Assembly: GCA_905250115.1 (NCBI GenBank)
Contig: CAJNOI010000036.1
Location: 35,324-99,323 of the forward strand
Direction: 5' to 3'
Source of the DNA: Adineta steineri
Lineage: Eukaryota; Rotifera; Eurotatoria; Adinetida; Adinetidae
Length of the DNA stretch: 64,000 nt
How positions within the stretch are numbered: position 1 is the first letter of the stretch; every line of letters starts with the position of its first letter. The translations under genes were made by a program, and so were the position numbers. Shown here in pieces: positions 48,201-58,271 of this stretch. Below the pieces are notes generated by a model, which did not search any database, was not told where the DNA came from, and saw nothing but the letters and a program-made list of their open reading frames with translations.

Positions 48201-48780
48201 ACTCGATAAATGTCTGTAGTGTTCTATTTAAAAATCAATTTGAAGGATGATTATATAATCCATGAGTATATACTTACTTATCATAAACTTCAGCTTTTTG
48301 TTTATTAATATTTACATCACTTCTCCATCGTTTTAAATCTTCAACAAGATCTTTAACTGCAGTTATAATTAATATCACTGTTAATGGTATAAAAGCAACC
48401 TTTAAAAAAATGAATTTATAAAAAATATAAATATTGAATAAAAAAAATTTATTTACAGTTTTAGAAATTGCATTTATAACTGGTACCCAATTGAGACCAA
48501 TTAATATAGCAAAATAAATATTTGCTATACGATGAAATTGTTCAAAAAGATTTTTTGGTATAAATGTTAATATATTATAACGTGTTGTTCGAATACGATT
48601 TGATTTTGTTGAATGTGTTCGTCGATTTTTAATAGCAATCCATAAAGATGACTCCGTATCAGGTGTAGCATTATAATAAATATGATAATCTTTATTTTCT
48701 ATTGTAGTTGTTTGATTATCATTCGTTTCTGAACGTTTTGGCTTTCGATGAAACGATGGTACAATAAGAAAATTACCCAT
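45267..48780 (-). CDS. P4-type phospholipid flippase (probably ATP10-like)
   Basis: Membrane ATPase that moves phospholipids to the cytosolic leaflet. Exons read from the start at 48780 (MGNFLIVPSFHRKPKRSETN) through a main exon of about 2.3 kb (about 48230-45913), a small exon near 45885-45845, and the last exon to 45267; roughly 1,100 residues. P4 signatures in order: TRYNILTFIPKNLFEQFHRI (TM1 entry), actuator DGETNLK, TM4 PIALYVSLD, phosphorylation site DKTGT (about 47412-47395), KGAETSIW in the nucleotide domain, TGDK, and GDGANDVGMI in the hinge. After QIFNGYSG the TM7-10 segment follows. PIAL in place of the usual PISL in TM4 is a small deviation at the lipid path. EDLGQIGYIFTDKTGT fits class V (ATP10) but I cannot separate it firmly from other classes. 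Confidence 0.88.
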
Positions 48781-49665
48781 CGATTTTTCAATAAATTCTT
48801 TATACTTTTTTACCTACATATATATAAATTTATAGTGGGTTATACTTTACACTTACCTCTTGAAGATACAATATATATTTTTTTTTCTCTTGTTGTTATG
48901 TACCCTCTTTCTTTTCTTCTGTACACGAATGTGATTATTATCGATAACGAACACGGGTGATTTTTTTTTCTTCGTAGTATGTGTGTATGAATGAAAAGGA
49001 TAAGAAAAAAAATCTTCTTTCGTCTTCCTACGTAAACAAATCGATCAATTAATGAAATTTATATACAAAGTAATGACTAAGAATAAAAAATATTTCTCCT
49101 CATTTATACTTGAATAATAACATTCACACGTGGTATTTATTTACTTCAAACACACGTATCATAAACAAATGTTCAAGAGAAATTTCTTATCATAGGAAGA
49201 AAAAAAAATAATAATTTTTTTTACAATAAATGCTCTTTTGATAGTTTATATGGCAATAAAATTAATAGGGTGTGAATGTTAAAGAACATATGTGCGTGCT
49301 TTTAAAACGAGTGAAAAGAAGAAAAGTCGTAGATATAGAAACACGTCAACAATAATAAATGATAAAAGCACAAAAAGAAAAAAAGAACACTTATTATTTT
49401 TCTTACAGGGGACTCAGTTAGGGAATATTAAATATTCAAATTACATACATTTTAAAATAAATTATCTCATTATGCACACACACATAAACGATGGCATCGA
49501 AGTAGAAAAGGACATACGTAATTATTGTAAAAATCTTTCATAGAAAAAAAAACAGTCTTTGACTTTAGTCGATATTTTTTATTCACTAACAGCTGTTTCT
49601 TGTTTTTTCATCGTTTGATAAGTGCGTAAATATACTGATAAGAAGGTCTGGAACTAAAATACATG
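48781..49665. other. Intergenic, boundary of the core block
   Basis: AT-rich, several low-complexity ORFs that I reject. A minimal G-rich motif (agggtgtgaatg) occurs at 49267-49278. Confidence 0.5.
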
Positions 49666-50718
49666 TTAATATTTTATATAAGTAACTCTTGTATGTCGAC
49701 AGAATAGTTTCTTCAGTTCTTTTCGAAATAGTGTACTTGAAAGTGTAAATAAATAGAAGCTTAAACAAGGACCATTATTTGAAAACATACCAATAGCTGC
49801 TATAGTCATATTATCTTGAGCTAATTGAAATACATTTTTTGGTTGATTAGCATTTATTGATATTAAAATCATTGCAATAGAAAATGCTAATCCTGTTGCA
49901 GAATATACTAATACTTGTAGAAATAACATTCGAAGTATATGTCTATTGATTTTCCAATGGTTTCGATTCGTTTTATCTTCCGAATTAGTTGATGATCGTG
50001 CAACTAGTCGTTTCGATCGTTGAGTATTTTGTAATGTTAGTATACCAAATAGAAGCATACAAAGTGATGGAGATAATCCAAAATAGATTAAATTTAAAAA
50101 TGATAAAATAATAGAATACGTTCCTGGACGACCCGAAGGAGAGCAAATAGGTTTTTGTATAGCTGGTATTGTATCTATATCAAAATAGATAGGTACATGA
50201 ATATAAACAAGAAAACCTATAAATATTGTCAATGGTATAATTCGTTTGGCTACGTATATACTGCTCCATGCTCGTTTTCCGATTGATGTGGAACTAGATA
50301 AATATCGATCACAACATGCTAAAACAATCAACCAAGGACATAATCCCCTATATAAAAAATACGTAATACTAGATAATTCAGTAAACTACACATACCTTAT
50401 TGAATATAATGTAAACCATATTATTTTGCAAAATAGTGAAGAATGTGCACCTGGATCTGTGTCGATAAAGGCAGATTGAATCATTCTCATTGGTAAAGTA
50501 TAACATGTATTAACTAGACCAACAATAGTAGCTGCTAAAAAATACATACTACAAGGATTTGATCGTAATGTACGGCGAGTAAAGACATAAATGCTCATTA
50601 AATGACCTGCAGTACCAAGTGGTATAACAATATAACAATAACATCGAATAAACATCATGGCAATGAAATTTAAATTGTCTGCTGCTAATTGCAGATTTAC
50701 TATAGATAATGATGACAT
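49666..50718 (-). CDS. Rhodopsin-like GPCR, two exons
   Basis: Receptor of 334 residues from exons 50718-50396 and 50347-49666, joined in frame through a 48 bp intron inside TM3. Signatures: TRRTLRSNPCSMYFLAAT after TM1, VLACCDRYLSS (DRY counterpart) at the end of TM3, RPGTYSIILSFLNLIYFGLS in TM5, NRHILRMLFLQVLVYSATGL in TM6 and SFYLFTLSSTLFRKELKK for TM7 and helix 8. It belongs to the same broad family as the three receptors in the left part but is clearly a separate branch and keeps an intron that they lack. Ligand unknown. Confidence 0.86.
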
Positions 50719-53139
50719 GTATTCTTTGGAACAATAACGAATAGAAGTAAGGATTGGCTTTCATCTAAAATGAATGATAAAATACATAAGTTCTTTTCCT
50801 TTTATATAAATGACGACATATGTAATCATTATAAGATTTTTAATGATGCAAAAATGACGTTGAAGAGTTGCCAATTATAATCTAACATTTACGATAAGAC
50901 AGGGATTCTAGTGATAGTTTCTATGAATAAATGTTGTGTATTTTGTAAACTTTTTTTTTAGGTTGTATTGTAGAACAATTTCATTATTTACTTATCTAAA
51001 TAATTCAAACATTGATATAGTCTCTAGGAATTGTTAACATCATATACCATGCCAGACATTCATACATCGTATTATCTTGTAACCGTAGAGTTCTACACAT
51101 GTAGTTATTGCCATTATAATGAAAAGTAATGGCTAAAACTACATGAAAATGCAACATCTCACAGCAGGGATCGGATGTGGATGTCACAACTACTATATTT
51201 TTACTTGAATACAACTCTTTAGATACGACAATATTAGATCAAGATGCGTCTTGCTTCAATGCTAATCAAGTTAATTGTTTGACAGATCGACTGATTAGTA
51301 CATCCTTCGTTGACTAAAAAATGTCAAAAACTAACTATTAAATATAGTTGTTTACAATACTTTTGTTGTCAATCCGAATATATGAGTACAACTGAAAAAT
51401 AAATGTAATATTCGTAGTTCATGCACTTTTTTTTCAAGATATATATATATATGTTGTCTTTAATAAATAATTTCAATTTTAGAAAACTTACATTGATATC
51501 TAGTATTTTATTTATAGATTAGATATTTATCGTAATGTCAATGTAATGAAGAACGTTTTAACATCAACAGTCTAAAACAAAAATTATAATTAAATTTTTT
51601 TTTCTTCATTGAATTACAATTACAGACCTATCTGTGGATGATTGTATCTTAAAGATTGACAATTCAATATTCTATTTTTTCATTTGTTTCCAATACAACT
51701 ATCATAGTAATTATTACTAAATATTTGACAAGAACAATTTTAACACGTTGACTGTCCGGTGCATCATATGTGATGCACGATACTTTTGAGTAAAAAGTCT
51801 TCGCATCACGTACGACGTGCTTGTAGCATAGGATATCTTAAGCTAGAATTTGTTAGACGTTACTAATCGACCATTCTTGAAATATAGGACGAATCAGAAA
51901 AATATCAATGGTATATCATAATATTAAGAATAATCAAAAAAGGGCGTACAACAAGTATTACTTTTTTTCTCATGGGACAGTCAACGTGTTAATTATATGA
52001 AAGAGGATTCATCATCAACTAAGACGTCATTTTCTCTAAAGCACTTTATCTCAATCTGACAGTAACAGACTAAGCCGATTATGAAATTAACCTACAACTG
52101 ACTAGGGGTAATCGATGTTGTATACATGTTATTAGATGCGTCGCACTGCTGTATTATATTATTAGCAAGCTTTTAAAATGTCTGAGTTATTACATGTTTG
52201 AACAATATCAATATGAATTGACTTCCCTTGATTCTCTTTCGTATACGACGAATAATTACGTACGATAGTGAAAATTAAAATTTACTTCTATCTAACTTCA
52301 TTATTATTACAGAAAATTTATTTGAATTTTTTTTATCATTTACGAGACAGTAACCCTCTAAAGATGTCACTCCTAAAGGACCAATTTTGCTAGTACCACT
52401 AAGCTTGCCGAAAGTTAGAAAAAATAATAAAAATAAAAGTCACACATCATAAAAAAAATAACTTATGATGAAAATGCTCAAGCCTTAAGCGCACATTGAA
52501 GTAAAGTCTGAGATTGTCCCCTTAACTCCATGCGTTGTTGACTAATACTTAAATACTTCTGTCTCGATATCAATCAATATTTGAAAACAATAAAATAATT
52601 ATTAATATTTTTTAATAAAATTATCTGTAAAACTAATTCTATATGCGACATATAATAAATGAATGATAGCATTTTTCAAACAAATACGCTGTAAAAATTT
52701 AATACGAAAATTTTTATCAATAATCTGAATTGGAATTGGTGCATCTCCAATTGTGACAATTATTAAAAGAACTTTTGAAAATTCATTCTAAATATAGTTT
52801 AGATTTATAAAATACCTGTTCTAATCATTTAAAACTACTGGAATTTTGTTGAAGATATTTCATTTCGTTTATGTCATTGGAATTTCCAATGCTAATACTA
52901 AACGCTATTTTTAGAAAAAATATCATTTGATTTATTTGCTCGATTTAACAACTTTCCATTGAGTAATTTACTACTATTATAAAAAAAAGTATATTTAAAT
53001 TCCAAAATAATTTTTGTCCTTGTTTACCCGATGAATAATATAAAAGAAATAAAATTTTGTACTCAATAATCATGATAACTCGAGAATAATGACATGAATA
53101 ATCAAAAGAAACAAACCACATATTGCGTTAGAAATTTAA
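50719..53139. other. Long intergenic stretch with a MITE
   Basis: No gene. Holds the 245 bp piggyBac-type MITE at 51744-51988. The region around 52360-52560 is slightly less AT-rich, with no motif recognised. Confidence 0.55.
51744..51988. mobile_element. PiggyBac-type MITE (245 bp)
   Basis: Terminal inverted repeat cacgttgactgtcc (51744-51757) matches perfectly the complement of 51975-51988, and both ends abut TTAA (51740-51743 and 51989-51992), the target duplication of piggyBac elements. Just inside the left end sits a palindrome, gtgcatca-tatg-tgatgcac (51759-51778). There is no ORF, so movement would depend on a transposase encoded elsewhere. Confidence 0.82.
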
Positions 53140-53756
53140 AATAAATTTATCATTATTAATTAAATTTATTATTTTAGAAGCAATCAATGGCATATTTTTA
53201 TCGATAACATTTAAAAATAAAAATATACGTAAAGTTGGTCGTGGAATATATTTATTTGATTCATCGATAACAATTTTATTGACAATGATTATGTTTAGAT
53301 TAAAATATTTTATTGATCTTTCAACACAAATATCAAATTCATACAATCAATCATTTTTAAAAGTTCAATGTTATTTACTAGATTTTGTTCTTCAAATTTG
53401 TCTTAATATGGATTAATAATTAAATACATGTGAGGCAATGAAAAGAGCAATAACAATTATTAAAGGTGCTCAATTTGATAAAAACAAAAGTAAGTAATTA
53501 GCTAAAAAAGTTTTAACATCAATACATGATATATTTTATCGACGTTTATTCGAAGAAAAAAAATGATGATGATGATAGTAAGGAAAGAATTTGGTTTATT
53601 CTAAACTATTCTTCAATTTTAGAAATTCATAATCAAATTATTACTACATTTCATTTTACGAATTATTTTTATAACATAAGAAGTCTCATCGTCCCAGGAA
53701 TCGATCTTTTAAAACTGTGCTATATGAGTAAGTTCAAGAAAATCAATATTAATTAA
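53140..53756 (+). pseudogene. Decayed seven-helix receptor of another bdelloid GPCR family
   Basis: Readable pieces in order: RKVGRGIYLFDSSITILLTM then IMFRLKYF (TM2-like), SFLKVQCYLLDFVLQICLNM (TM3-like), LNTCEAMKRAITIIKGAQFD (the conserved segment after TM3, where living relatives read DQWLNxC-A-ERA--), SIHDIFYRRLFEE, and in another frame NDDDDSKERIWFILNYSSIL then EIHNQIITTFHF. Two consecutive stops replace the expected Gln-Trp after CLNMD, another stop lies near 53495, and a frame shift lies in the GAA/GAT run near 53560. TM6-7 are gone. The family assignment is from memory of bdelloid proteins and needs a search. Confidence 0.62.
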
Positions 53757-54726
53757 TTGCATCTGCAGTTTTTTTTCTTTTTGCATTACTATGATTAATT
53801 CTTACTTATGCATTGAACAAGAGATGCTTGGTTATTTCTTTGTGATTATTTTATTTTATTTATTCATCCAATGATTACTTTTCTTGTCTTTGTTTCACCA
53901 TCAGAATTTTATAGAGAAAAAACTATTAAAAACAGATTCAACAACGTTTTCGTCGAATGTTATAAAGATTAGATTTTGTGATATTAAATATTTCGTTTTC
54001 TTATATATATTTTTGCTTCTTTGTCTGTTTCATGATATTTTTGTTGAATGATTTTATTATTTAACCCTTGAAGTACTAACGAGTCCTATAGGCCTCGCTT
54101 TTTCAAGATTTAACAAAACTTCAGTAACTCACAAAAACGATACAGTACCAACGTGCAGTCATCGGTATGACATACAAGACACTTCGATATCTGTTGTACC
54201 TAGACTATATTTATTACTTTAAGAAGTTGGCTTAAAAATTATTATAGGTACTCTGATTCATCCTTATTTGAAACTGATAGTTAATGAAGAATGATACATA
54301 ATTAAGTCTTTTTTTTACAAGTTTATCTTAATTATCTACATAATAGTTATATACAGACTTTCTGTTGAAAGAATACAACAACAAGAAGGATAAAAGCTAG
54401 TTTAAACATTTACCACTAGAAATGCTTTTTTTCACTTACGTTTGTTAAACAACAAACACGACTCAACACGTTTTTTCTCCATTAAAGCAAATCAAACATT
54501 TATTTTTCATGAACTACTGCTATAGGTAGTCAACCATGACAATATTTCATTACTGTGTTTTTTTCGTTCTTCATTATAGTTATTTTTCATAATTACATCA
54601 TCACGAGGTGAAGAAAAAACCATTTCGAAATAAAATAAGCACTTATAAAACGAACCGGTTTTGATCATTACATCACCAGTAAATTTTACACAATAATTTG
54701 AATCCAAAGCATTTATACAGTCAACA
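53757..54726. other. Intergenic before the ART-TPR gene
   Basis: No gene. A ttaacccttgaagtacta segment at about 54063 resembles one end of a piggyBac-type element, but no matching second end was found. Confidence 0.5.
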
Positions 54727-56784
54727 ATGACCAATAGAAAATCAACAACAAGTAACGAATTGGATGGTGCAATAAATACATTTCCGTTTGCAGAAGAAGC
54801 AGAAGATCGTCAACGTATCAATATTCAAAACATGCAAAATGTTCTTCTTATCTGGTTAGATAGTAACATTGATGAGACAAATGATGATTGTCAAAATATA
54901 ATCAAACAACTGCGACGGGCTATCAACGACATCAATACATTTACAGATGGTGATCAATGTTTGGAATTCATTCAAACAATCGTTAACAAAAAGGCATGTA
55001 TGGTTATATCTGGATCACTTGGAGAACATATCGTACCACGTGTGCACAATATGTCTCAAATAGATTCAATTTTCATTTTTTGTGACAACCAAAAATATCA
55101 TGAACGATGGGCTACAGACTGGTCCAAAATAAAGGGTGTCTACACAGATATTACATCCATCTGTGAAGCACTCAAGAAAGCTGCTCATCAATGTGAGCAC
55201 AATGCCATTCCCATGAGTTTCGTGAGATCAAATAAAAAGTTGGATCAGTTAGATCCTTCTTTTATGTATACTCAAATCATCAAAGAGATATTACTCAGCA
55301 TAAAATTTGAACAAAAACACATTCAAGATTATATTAATTACTGTCGCGATGTTTTTGTTGACGATGAAGAAGAAATGGTTCATATTAAACAATTTGAAGA
55401 TGAATATCACGACGAATCACCAATTTTCTGGTACACCTGTGACATGTTCCTCTATCCCATGATCAATCGTGCATTACGATTGTTGGATGGTGATATCATT
55501 ACACGGATGGGCTTCTTCATTGGTGATTTGCATAGAAATATTGAACAACTACACAAGGAACAATATGCTGGTAAAACTGCTGCTGACACCTTTACCCTTT
55601 ATCGTGGACAAGGTTTATCTAAAGAGGATTTTGAACAACTGATGAAAGCTAAAGGTGGTCTTATTTCATTTAACAACTTCCTATCTACCAGTGAAAACGT
55701 CAAAGTTTCACTAGGTTTTGCACAAAATGCTACAAGAAATCCAGATCAAGTAGGAGTTCTTTTTATCATTCAGATTAATCCTGCTCAATCAACAACACCC
55801 TTTGCTTCTATTCAGAGTATCAGTGCTATGAGAAAAGAAAAGGAAGTCTTATTTTCGATGCATAGCGTGTTTCGCATCGTGACTACTAAACAGATGGATG
55901 GAAACAATTGTTTATATGAAGTTAAGTTGACACTTACTACTGACAATGATTCAGAATTGAACAGACTTACTGATTACATTCAACAAGAGTGTTATCCAAA
56001 TGCAGAAGGATGGCACAAATTGGGTTCGGTATTACGTAAAATGGGTCAATTAGACAAAGCTGAAGATATTTATCAAGTTTTACTTGATCAAACAGACAAC
56101 GATGAAGACAAGGCATCTCTTTGTTGTCAACTTGGTTTAATCAAAAATGCTCAAGGAAAATATAGAGAAGCACTTTCATTCCACGAAAAAGCCCTTGAAA
56201 TTCGACAACAATCACTCTCTTCCAATCATCCTGATTTGGGTGAGTCTTACAACAACATTGGTGAAGTGTATGACAACATGAATAATTATCCCAAAGCACT
56301 TTCATTTTACGAAAAAGCGCTTGAAATTCGACAGCAATCACTTCCTTTCAATCATCCTGATTTAGGTGAGTCCTTCAGCAACATTGGTAAAGTACATGCC
56401 GACATGGGTAATTATCACGAAGCACTTTCTTACTATGGGAAAGATCTTGAAATCAGTCAACAATTACTTCCTCCCAATCATCCTAGTTTGGCTACTATCT
56501 ACAGCAACATTGGCTCAGTGCATAGACACATTGGTAATTATCCGAAAGCACTTTCATCTCATGAAAAAGCCCTTGAAATTAAACAGCAATCACTTCCTCC
56601 CAATCATCCTGATTTGGCTATAACCTACAACAATATTGGTACGGTGTATGAAATAATGGGTGATTATTCAAAAGCCCGTACATTTTATGAACACGCTGTG
56701 CAAATTGGACAACTATCATTACCATCAAATCATCCTCATTTTCAAATATATAGAAGGAGCCTCGAAGTTATAAAAAACAAATAA
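54727..56784 (+). CDS. ADP-ribosyltransferase with TPR repeats and an unassigned N-terminal domain
   Basis: Intronless, 685 residues. Residues about 35-165 form an alpha/beta module (VLLIWLDSNIDE, CMVISGSLGEHIVPRVH, SIFIFCDN, WSKIKGVYTDI) that reminds me of a receiver-like fold, but I assign no function. Residues about 235-405 are an R-S-E class mono-ADP-ribosyltransferase: Arg293 in TLYRGQ, Ser320-Thr-Ser in NNFLSTSEN, and the ExE motif at Glu371/Glu373 in RKEKEVLF; all three catalytic positions are kept, so activity (NAD-dependent arginine or other ADP-ribosylation) is plausible. Residues 461-670 are five kinesin-light-chain-type TPRs of exactly 42 residues, preceded by a weaker one (about 427-457). 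TPRs suggest protein partners. No signal peptide or membrane segment, hence probably cytosolic. Such ART-TPR proteins are abundant in bdelloids; lack of introns may indicate retroposition or acquired origin. Confidence 0.85.
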   Translation: MTNRKSTTSNELDGAINTFPFAEEAEDRQRINIQNMQNVLLIWLDSNIDETNDDCQNIIKQLRRAINDINTFTDGDQCLEFIQTIVNKKACMVISGSLGEHIVPRVHNMSQIDSIFIFCDNQKYHERWATDWSKIKGVYTDITSICEALKKAAHQCEHNAIPMSFVRSNKKLDQLDPSFMYTQIIKEILLSIKFEQKHIQDYINYCRDVFVDDEEEMVHIKQFEDEYHDESPIFWYTCDMFLYPMINRALRLLDGDIITRMGFFIGDLHRNIEQLHKEQYAGKTAADTFTLYRGQGLSKEDFEQLMKAKGGLISFNNFLSTSENVKVSLGFAQNATRNPDQVGVLFIIQINPAQSTTPFASIQSISAMRKEKEVLFSMHSVFRIVTTKQMDGNNCLYEVKLTLTTDNDSELNRLTDYIQQECYPNAEGWHKLGSVLRKMGQLDKAEDIYQVLLDQTDNDEDKASLCCQLGLIKNAQGKYREALSFHEKALEIRQQSLSSNHPDLGESYNNIGEVYDNMNNYPKALSFYEKALEIRQQSLPFNHPDLGESFSNIGKVHADMGNYHEALSYYGKDLEISQQLLPPNHPSLATIYSNIGSVHRHIGNYPKALSSHEKALEIKQQSLPPNHPDLAITYNNIGTVYEIMGDYSKARTFYEHAVQIGQLSLPSNHPHFQIYRRSLEVIKNK
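56107..56736 (+). repeat. Coding tandem repeat, five units of 126 bp
   Basis: Each unit codes one 42-residue TPR ending in SNHP, FNHP, PNHP, PNHP or SNHP. DNA identity between units is high, so the array is prone to unequal exchange. Confidence 0.85.
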
Positions 56785-57261
56785 TAAATTGTATTGCTAT
56801 GAATTTCGTTTCTATGTAAAGAAAAAATAACTTTTTTAGAGACATGTCTTCTAGAAAAAGAACGGCCATTCAACAGGCTGTTTAAAGTAACGAAAAGAGA
56901 GAAAAAGAACTGTATTGAACCGAACTGGACACTTTTTTAAATTGATTTCCTCAGCTCTGACATATGTAAAAAGATACGCTCAAATGAATTAATAATTCTG
57001 ACTGAATATTATTCAAACTGATATTTAATATCTATTAATCAATCGAAAATATTCATATAAAGTAGTAAGTTGATTGTTAGTTATGATAAAAATGATGCTG
57101 AAAAATCTTGAGAGTGTGGGTGTGGGTATTATCTTCGTCGTACCTTTTCTGTTGGAAAACAAGTCACGCTTTTTTTCTTCAAATTCAGAAACAATCAAAA
57201 TATACTATTGTATGCAAAAAATTCTAAATTCTTTATAACATATCCTTTTATTTAACACTAA
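56785..57261. other. Convergent intergenic region with G-rich motif
   Basis: 3' flank of the ART-TPR gene and of the truncated NHL gene; contains the G-rich motif at 57106-57127. No gene. Confidence 0.55.
57106..57127. repeat. Dispersed telomere-like G-rich motif
   Basis: tcttgagagtgtgggtgtgg followed by gt. It is matched in inverted orientation on the far side of the NHL gene at 57839-57861. Confidence 0.55.
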
Positions 57262-57718
57262 TTAAGAGTTAGTATTTGTACATGTAGTAGAAGTTCTGTT
57301 AAATTTCAGCACTCGATGTGATACGTCAAGAACATATAGGTTTTCCAATCTATCAAATGCCATTGCATCCAGTAAAGAATCTGGTATTGTCTTGTCTTCA
57401 CGAGCGCGATGGTCTTTCAAAATCGTTACATTAAATTTACCATCTGACGTCAATAGACTTATTTTCTCAGTGGTAGCTAAAATAATATTGCCAGTTTTAT
57501 CCGCAATCAGTGCCCAGCCATAGTTAGACGTTGACTGTACATCAGAAAATATTTCTTTCTTAGTTGTTCCATCAAAAATAACTGTTCCTGTTGTCGAACT
57601 GTTGGTAAATTTTAGAATGCGAGGACCGATTGGATCTATTAAATATATTATATTATCAATTTCATCGACTGCCAAAGCATTTTTTACTCCTGCCACACCA
57701 GAAGTTAAGCCAGATCCA
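57262..57718 (-). CDS. NHL-repeat protein, 3' part only (gap-truncated)
   Basis: About 150 residues up to the stop at 57262 are visible before the assembly gap. They contain NHL propeller repeats: ALAVDEIDNIIYLIDPIGPR ILKF, YGWALIADKTGNIILATTEK, DAMAFDRLENLYVLDVSHRV LKFN, each with the hydrophobic-strand/Gly-Asn-x-Tyr/Leu pattern. NHL propellers usually bind protein or RNA; the bdelloid copies are mostly secreted or membrane proteins. The 5' part is lost in the run of N, and the sequence beyond the gap does not look like a continuation, so gene length and start are unknown. Confidence 0.78.
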
Positions 57719-57818
57719 NNNNNNNNNNNNNNNNNNNNNNNNNNNNNNNNNNNNNNNNNNNNNNNNNNNNNNNNNNNNNNNNNNNNNNNNNNNNNNNNNN
57801 NNNNNNNNNNNNNNNNNN
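57719..57818. other. Assembly gap (100 N)
   Basis: Exactly 100 N, the usual placeholder for a gap of unknown size. The NHL gene runs into it and a telomere-like repeat lies just after it, so contigs may have been joined here without sequence support. Confidence 0.98.
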
Positions 57819-57838
57819 ATATTCTGGTATCGAGGTAG

Positions 57839-57861
57839 AACACACACCCGCACTCTCAAGA
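57839..57861. repeat. Telomere-like motif, C-rich orientation
   Basis: aacacacacccgcactctca then aga; reverse complement of the motif at 57106-57127 with few changes. Confidence 0.5.
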
Positions 57862-58271
57862 CCATTCTTTGCATGATTTTATGAAATAATTGTTTATTAA
57901 AGTATTATATAGAAAAATAAGAGGAGTACATGCGTAAAAATATAACTACACTTTTAACAAGAACCCAATAACTACAATTACAAAAAAACATCATCAAGAA
58001 ACAAAGAATCAAATAACATAATGATTAATAGTAAAAACATTCGAAATCACGTTGTTAGATCATCAAGAGTATAAACAATATGTGAAACAAGAAAGTACAA
58101 ACTGATGAAGAATCTGTATTCATTTTAACAGGATGAATCACAAGAGATTTCAAAAATGTAGTGAACAAAAACCATCTCATCTTCAACCATATCAAGTAAT
58201 CTAGTGACTGAATTAGATAATAAATTCTGGTGTGGGCTTCTCAGACCTGTTCCTTATCAGGATATCTGGAC
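57862..58271. other. Intergenic, 3' flank of the GTPase gene
   Basis: AT-rich, no gene seen. Confidence 0.5.

Noticed and set aside
53128..53346. 72-codon minus-strand ORF
   Set aside because: It is the complement of the receptor pseudogene, whose plus-strand pieces carry the recognisable pattern.
54063..54085. ttaacccttgaagtacta, like one end of a second TTAA-flanked element
   Set aside because: No matching inverted end or second TTAA boundary was found within the next kilobase.
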